42,197 nucleotides of DNA, taken from the NCBI GenBank assembly GCA_945874805.1, contig CAMCJI010000006.1, positions 1 through 42,197 on the forward strand. Direction: 5' to 3'. The notes under the pieces were generated by a model. That model had not been told where the DNA came from. It made no database searches and saw nothing but the letters and a program-made list of their open reading frames with translations. Below, piece after piece: positions 38,087-42,197 of the stretch; the first letter of the stretch is position 1, and every line of letters begins with the position of its first letter. The DNA is from Asaia bogorensis. GTDB lineage: Bacteria > Pseudomonadota > Alphaproteobacteria > Acetobacterales > Acetobacteraceae. The position numbers and the translations under genes are program-made.

Positions 38087-40414
38087 GTGCGCCCACCGGC
38101 CAGGTCGCGCGCCGTCGCCGCGGACGCCAGCCCCCTGCTCGCCCGGGCCGAGGCAGCCCGGGCGGCGGGCGACCGTCCAGCGGCGATCGCCCTGCTCGCC
38201 CAGGCCGCCGACCTGCACCTCACCACCGGGGCCGCCGTGCCGCGCGGCTTGTTCCACGACCTCGGCGCCCTGCTCTTCCAGGCCGGCGAGGCGCGCGAGG
38301 GGGAGCGCCGCACCCGTCAGGGCCTCACCCGCCTGCCCGGAGACTTCGCGCTCACCAACCTGCTCGGCGTGCTGCTGAAGGCGCAGGGCCGCACCGACGA
38401 GGCGCTGGCCAGCTTCGATGAGGCCAGCCGCGTCAACCCCGCCCACCCCTCGCCCTGGGTGAACCGCGGCAACATCCTGCTCGGCCGCAACGCCGTCGCC
38501 GCCGTCGCCGCCTTCGCCCGCGCGGTGCAGGCCGACCCCTCCCAGGCCGAGAACACCCGCCTGCTCGGCGTGGCCCAGCGCCAGGCCGGCCAGACCGAGG
38601 CGGCGCTGGCCAGCTTCGCCGCCGCCCGCCGCCTCGCCCCCGCCGCGCTCCGCGCCTGGATCGACACCGCCGGCCTGCTCGACGAGCTCGGCCGCAGCGC
38701 CGATGCCCTGGCCGCCATCGACGAGGCGCTCGCCGCCAACCCCGACTCCCGCCTCCTCGTCGAAGCCCGCTTCGCCCTGCTCCGCCGCGCCGGCCGGCAG
38801 GATGAGGCCGTGGCCTACGCCGCCGCCCTCCTCAAGCGCCTGCCCGACGCCGCCTGGGTCCACATCCAGGCCGCCCGCAACGTCGTCCATTCCGACCGCC
38901 GCGCCGCCAACCGCCACCTCGAGGAAGCGGTGCGCCTTGAGCCGGACAACGCCGACGCGCTGACCGACCTCGCCGACAGCCTCGACCGCACGCGCGGCCC
39001 GGATGAGGGCAAAAACATCGAGGCCGCCTACAAGCTCGCCTTGCGCCGGGTGGACCTCGGCGGCCCCATGCTCGGCCATGCCCGCAGCATCACCTCGATC
39101 CTCAACCGGGCCTGCGACTTCGCCGCCAGCGCCCGCGTCGGCAGCTTCGAGGCGCTGACCCGCCACTGGGCCGACACCGGCTACATCAGCGCGCTGCACT
39201 ACCAGATGGCCCAGGTCACCACGATGGACCAGCGCCTGCTGCTGCGCGACGCCCACGCCCAATGGGGCCGCACCGTCGATGCGCTCGCCGCCCGCGCCCC
39301 GCTCGCCCGTCCCGCCATCCGCCGCGGCCGGGCGAAAATCCGCCTCGGCCTGATGTCGTCGGACCTGCGAAACCACCCCGTCAGCTACTTCGCCATGCCG
39401 CTGATCGATGGCTACGACCGCGATCGTTTCGAACTCTACTGCTACTCCTGGAACAGCGGCGCTGGCGATCCGGTGCAGGCCCGCATCGCCGCCGCCGTCG
39501 ATGCCTGGCGCCTCGCTCCCGCCATCAGCGACCGCGACGCCGCCGCCATGATCGCCGCCGACCAGCTCGACATGCTGATCGAGCTCGGCGGCACCACCTA
39601 CATGAACAAGCTGAACGTCATGGCCTACAAGCCCGCCCGCGTGCAGGCGAGCTGGCTCGGCTACCCCCATTCCGCCGGCCCCAGAAGCATCGACTACATC
39701 CTGGTCGATCCCCACAACCGCCCGACGGACGACGCCCTGCTGATCGAAAAACCCCTGGAACTCGCCCGCTCCTGGGTGGTCCTCGGCGACCTCGGCTTCA
39801 ACGAAGCCATCGCCATCACCCCAGGCACGCCGGAACAACGGTCAGGGCATCTGACCTTCGGCACGATGAACAACCCCTACAAGTTCACCCCCGCGGTTCT
39901 CGCCACCTGGGCCCGCGCCACCGCCGCCGTCCCTGGCGCGCATTTCCTCTTCGTCCGCCCCGAGGCCGGCCACGCCGCCTTCCAGGCCAACATCCGCGAA
40001 GCCTTCGCCGAAGCCGGCGTCACCCCCGACCGCCTCGAGTTCGAAGCCGTCCGCGGCACCCACATGCCGCACTACAACCGCATCGACGTAGCACTGGACA
40101 CCTTCCCGCAAACCGGCGGCACCACCACCTGCGAGGCGCTGTGGATGGGCGTGCCCACCATCAGCCTCGCCGGCCCCTGCTTCTTCGAACGCCTCAGCCG
40201 CTCCAACCTCATCAACGCCGGCCTCGGCGACCTCGTCGCCGAAACCCCCGACGACTTCCACGCCAAAGCCCTCGCCTTGGCCGCGGACGCCCCCCGCTGC
40301 GCGGCCCTGCGCACCAGCCTGCGCGCGGACATCCGCGCCCGTCCCCTCGGCCGGCCGGACTGGTTCGTCACCGACTTCCAGTCCGCCGTCACCCGCGCCG
40401 TGGACGCCGCCTGA
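38087..40414 (+). CDS. TPR-containing GT41 (SPINDLY/OGT-like) glycosyltransferase
   Basis: A 775-residue protein: TPR-like helical repeats over about residues 15-300 (LNPAHPSPWVNRGNILL-type units), then a GT41 catalytic region of about 350 residues. SSDLRNHPVSYFAMPL matches human OGT SSDFGNHPTSH, putting His430 at the OGT His498 position. TMNNPYKFTPAVLATW carries Lys599 at the OGT Lys842 position. ASWLGYPHSAG, IDYILVDP, MPHYNRIDVALDTFPQTGG and CEALWMGVPTISLAGP are further GT41 signatures. Such enzymes transfer sugars (GlcNAc, fucose or hexose) to protein Ser/Thr, or to Asn in the HMW1C branch, in the cytoplasm. The GTG start at 38087 is five bases after the giant RTX stop, with no clear Shine-Dalgarno, so translation is probably coupled. 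The RTX protein is the obvious candidate substrate (inference). It ends one base from the convergent neighbour's stop. Confidence 0.9.
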   Translation: MRPPARSRAVAADASPLLARAEAARAAGDRPAAIALLAQAADLHLTTGAAVPRGLFHDLGALLFQAGEAREGERRTRQGLTRLPGDFALTNLLGVLLKAQGRTDEALASFDEASRVNPAHPSPWVNRGNILLGRNAVAAVAAFARAVQADPSQAENTRLLGVAQRQAGQTEAALASFAAARRLAPAALRAWIDTAGLLDELGRSADALAAIDEALAANPDSRLLVEARFALLRRAGRQDEAVAYAAALLKRLPDAAWVHIQAARNVVHSDRRAANRHLEEAVRLEPDNADALTDLADSLDRTRGPDEGKNIEAAYKLALRRVDLGGPMLGHARSITSILNRACDFAASARVGSFEALTRHWADTGYISALHYQMAQVTTMDQRLLLRDAHAQWGRTVDALAARAPLARPAIRRGRAKIRLGLMSSDLRNHPVSYFAMPLIDGYDRDRFELYCYSWNSGAGDPVQARIAAAVDAWRLAPAISDRDAAAMIAADQLDMLIELGGTTYMNKLNVMAYKPARVQASWLGYPHSAGPRSIDYILVDPHNRPTDDALLIEKPLELARSWVVLGDLGFNEAIAITPGTPEQRSGHLTFGTMNNPYKFTPAVLATWARATAAVPGAHFLFVRPEAGHAAFQANIREAFAEAGVTPDRLEFEAVRGTHMPHYNRIDVALDTFPQTGGTTTCEALWMGVPTISLAGPCFFERLSRSNLINAGLGDLVAETPDDFHAKALALAADAPRCAALRTSLRADIRARPLGRPDWFVTDFQSAVTRAVDAA

Positions 40415-40415
40415 C

Positions 40416-41984
40416 CTACGTCTTCGACACGTTCCAGAACACCGGCAGGATGCTCTTCACCATCCCGGTGAGGTTCGTCCGCCGCGCGATCGGCTGGAAC
40501 CACTGGCCGATCGGGATGAACGGCACCTCCTCGAACGCCACCGCCTGAATCTCGCGCCCCAGCCGCGCCTGCGCCTCGATATCCGGCGCGTCATACCAGG
40601 CCGCCCGCCCCGCCTCGATCCGCGGCGAGGTCGGCCAGCCGAACCATCCCTGCAACCCGCTCCCCCACAGCGCCGTATGCGTTGCCGGATTGGCATAGGC
40701 GAGTCCGTCGCCATAGGTGGTGAACACGCTCCACCCCCCTTTTTCGACGGACTCGCGAGACGCCCGGCGAGACACCACCGTCCCCCAATCCGCCGTCACA
40801 TACTCCACATTCAGCCCGATCTGCTCGAACACGCCGCGCGTCACCTGCGCGATCGCATTCACCACGGCGAAATCCGTCGGCGCCATCAGCACCACCTTCT
40901 CGCCCTTGTAGCCGCTCTCGGCGACCAGCTTGCGCGCCAGCGCGATATCCCGCTTGCCCGTCAGTGCCGACAGCCCGACATCATTGGCCATCGGCGTCCC
41001 CGCGGTGAAATACCCCACCCCGCTGCGCGTCAGGCTCGTCTCGGAGCCCATGATCGCCGCCAGAAAATCCGTCTGATCGATCGCCGGCAGGATCGCCTGG
41101 CGCAGCTTCGGATTGTTGAACGGCGGATGCAGATGATTGAACCGGATGATCCCGATCACGCCGAGCAGATCGACATTCTCCACCACCACCCCCGGCGCGC
41201 GCCGCAGCACCGGCAGCAGATCGGCGAGCGGCTGCTCCACCCAATCCACCTCGCCCGTCTGCAACGCCGCCGCCGCGGTCGCCGCATCCGGCATGATGAT
41301 CCACTCGATCCGGTCGAAATTCGCCCGCTTCCCGCCGGAGGTGAAACTCGCCGGCTCATCGCGCGGCACATAACGGTCGAACTTCGCATAAACCGCCTTC
41401 GAGCCGGACACCCACTCATCGCGCACGAACCGGTATGGCCCGGACCCCACATACTCCGTGATCTGCTGGAACGCGTCCGTCTTCGCCATCCGCTCCGGCA
41501 TCATGAAGCACGACCCCTGGCCGAGTGCATACGGCATCAGCGGAAACGGCCGCTTCAGCCGCAGCTCGATCGTCCGGTCATCCACCGCCCGCATCTCGTC
41601 GAGCTGGCTGGCGATCCGCTGCCCGAACCCGTCCCGCTTCATCCACCGCGCGAGCGAGGTCACGCAGTCGACCGCCCGCACCCGCTCATTGTCATGCCAC
41701 AGCAGCCCCTCCCGCAGGGTCAGCCGCCACGTCAGCTTGTCGTCGGAGACCACATGCCCCGCCAGCATCTGATGCCGCGGAATCAACCCGGCATCGAGGC
41801 TGAACAACGTGTCCCAGATCACATAGCCATGATTTCGCGCCACCACCGTGGTCGTCCAGATCGGATCGGGATTGGCGAGGTTCGCCTGCGGCACAAACCG
41901 CAACACCCGGCTGTTGCCCTGCGCCAACGCCGGCCGAGCCAAACCCGCGGCGGCCGCGGTCTGAAGAAGACGTCTGCGCTGCAT
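40416..41984 (-). CDS. Tat-exported ABC transporter substrate-binding protein, family 5
   Basis: A 522-residue SBP_bac_5 (DppA/OppA/NikA-like) periplasmic binding protein for peptides, nickel or other small solutes. The N-terminus MQRRRLLQTAAAAGLARPALAQ is a twin-arginine signal peptide with a likely cleavage near residue 20-22. Family features are the LTWRLTLREGLLWHDNERVRAVD segment (typically W-x-F-xLRxGxKFHDGxPxTAxD), EYVGSGPYRFVRDEW, FNHLHPPFNNPKLRQAIL, and the C-terminal FIPIGQWFQP. ATG 41984 is chosen because it starts the signal peptide; an in-frame ATG at 42074 would bury it. The permease and ATPase genes are not in the window. It converges with the glycosyltransferase with a single base between the two stops. 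Confidence 0.93.
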   Translation of the reverse strand: MQRRRLLQTAAAAGLARPALAQGNSRVLRFVPQANLANPDPIWTTTVVARNHGYVIWDTLFSLDAGLIPRHQMLAGHVVSDDKLTWRLTLREGLLWHDNERVRAVDCVTSLARWMKRDGFGQRIASQLDEMRAVDDRTIELRLKRPFPLMPYALGQGSCFMMPERMAKTDAFQQITEYVGSGPYRFVRDEWVSGSKAVYAKFDRYVPRDEPASFTSGGKRANFDRIEWIIMPDAATAAAALQTGEVDWVEQPLADLLPVLRRAPGVVVENVDLLGVIGIIRFNHLHPPFNNPKLRQAILPAIDQTDFLAAIMGSETSLTRSGVGYFTAGTPMANDVGLSALTGKRDIALARKLVAESGYKGEKVVLMAPTDFAVVNAIAQVTRGVFEQIGLNVEYVTADWGTVVSRRASRESVEKGGWSVFTTYGDGLAYANPATHTALWGSGLQGWFGWPTSPRIEAGRAAWYDAPDIEAQARLGREIQAVAFEEVPFIPIGQWFQPIARRTNLTGMVKSILPVFWNVSKT

Positions 41985-42049
41985 GGCCCAAGCCCCCGTT
42001 CTGTGCCCAAAAACACTAGATCGGGACGGCGAGGGAAATAAAGTGCCAA

Positions 42050-42197
42050 TCAGCCCCCACCCAACTCCTTGCACAACTCTACGGCATAAGGCGCAAAGCC
42101 CAGCCGCTCATACAGCGCCTGCGCCCGCCCGTTGCCCACCAAAACCCCCAGGCCCAGCCGCGGCACCCCCCGCGCCCGCGCCACCCGCTCCGCCTCC
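42050..42197 (-). CDS. GNAT-family N-acetyltransferase, C-terminal fragment (runs off right edge)
   Basis: The last 48 codons of a GNAT acetyltransferase are visible. The reading EAERVARARGVPRLGLGVLV, then GNGRAQALYERLGF, is the C-terminal half of the acetyl-CoA-binding fold: the A-R-x-x-G-x-x-R-L-x-L strand, then N-x-x-A-x-x-LYERLGF. It ends with YAVELCKELGGG and a TGA at 42052-42050. The substrate is unknown. It lies 65 bp upstream of the solute-binding protein gene on the same strand; I see no convincing promoter in that gap. Confidence 0.87.
   Translation of the reverse strand, partial: EAERVARARGVPRLGLGVLVGNGRAQALYERLGFAPYAVELCKELGGG

Noticed and set aside
40677-42041. 454-residue plus-strand frame opposite the solute-binding protein
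   Set aside because: His/Arg/Pro-rich shadow of a well-supported gene with a signal peptide and family motifs.

Overview
The window is very GC-rich, densely packed DNA from an alphaproteobacterium, most probably a member of the Acetobacteraceae/Rhodospirillales. Three things point there: the conserved order trpG-trpD-trpC-moaC-moeA-lexA, a lexA promoter with the alphaproteobacterial SOS box GTTC-N7-GTTC, and T-rich palindromic repeats of a kind I associate with this group. The placement is inference; there is no rRNA or other direct marker.

Layout. (1) 1-1208, minus: 5' part of a membrane histidine kinase running off the left edge. (2) 1423-9407, plus: glycerol kinase, the trpG/D/C block, moaC and moeA (molybdenum cofactor), lexA with its SOS operator, and an alditol-oxidase-like flavoprotein. 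The repeat family interrupts this block before glpK and between trpG and trpD. (3) 9446-13785, minus: a five-gene sugar-nucleotide operon, transcribed rfbF, rfbG, C-methyltransferase, rfbC-like epimerase, SDR reductase. All four gene junctions are ATGA/GTGA overlaps, and the predicted product is a CDP-activated 3-C-methylated 6-deoxyhexose. (4) 13913-40414, plus: a degenerate acyl-adenylate-enzyme homologue, then one 22.5-kb gene for a 7498-residue RTX-type secreted protein. Five bases after it begins a TPR plus GT41 (SPINDLY/OGT-like) glycosyltransferase. (5) 40416-42197, minus: a Tat-signal family-5 solute-binding protein and the C-terminal end of a GNAT acetyltransferase.

The centrepiece is the giant RTX protein (roughly 700 kDa by estimate). 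It is built as nested tandem arrays: about nine VDL-type RTX modules, an N-terminal nidogen-like domain, nine copies of a roughly 850-bp unit resembling a type I secretion C-terminal target domain, seven copies of a roughly 1060-bp unit, nine copies of a roughly 250-bp unit, three copies of a 390-bp unit, and a typical uncleaved RTX secretion tail. No type I exporter genes lie in the window.

Working hypothesis for the accessory region (inference): a very large calcium-dependent surface or matrix protein, glycosylated before type I export by the co-transcribed GT41 enzyme. The adjacent, divergently transcribed CDP-sugar operon may supply an unusual deoxysugar, either to this protein or to surface polysaccharide.
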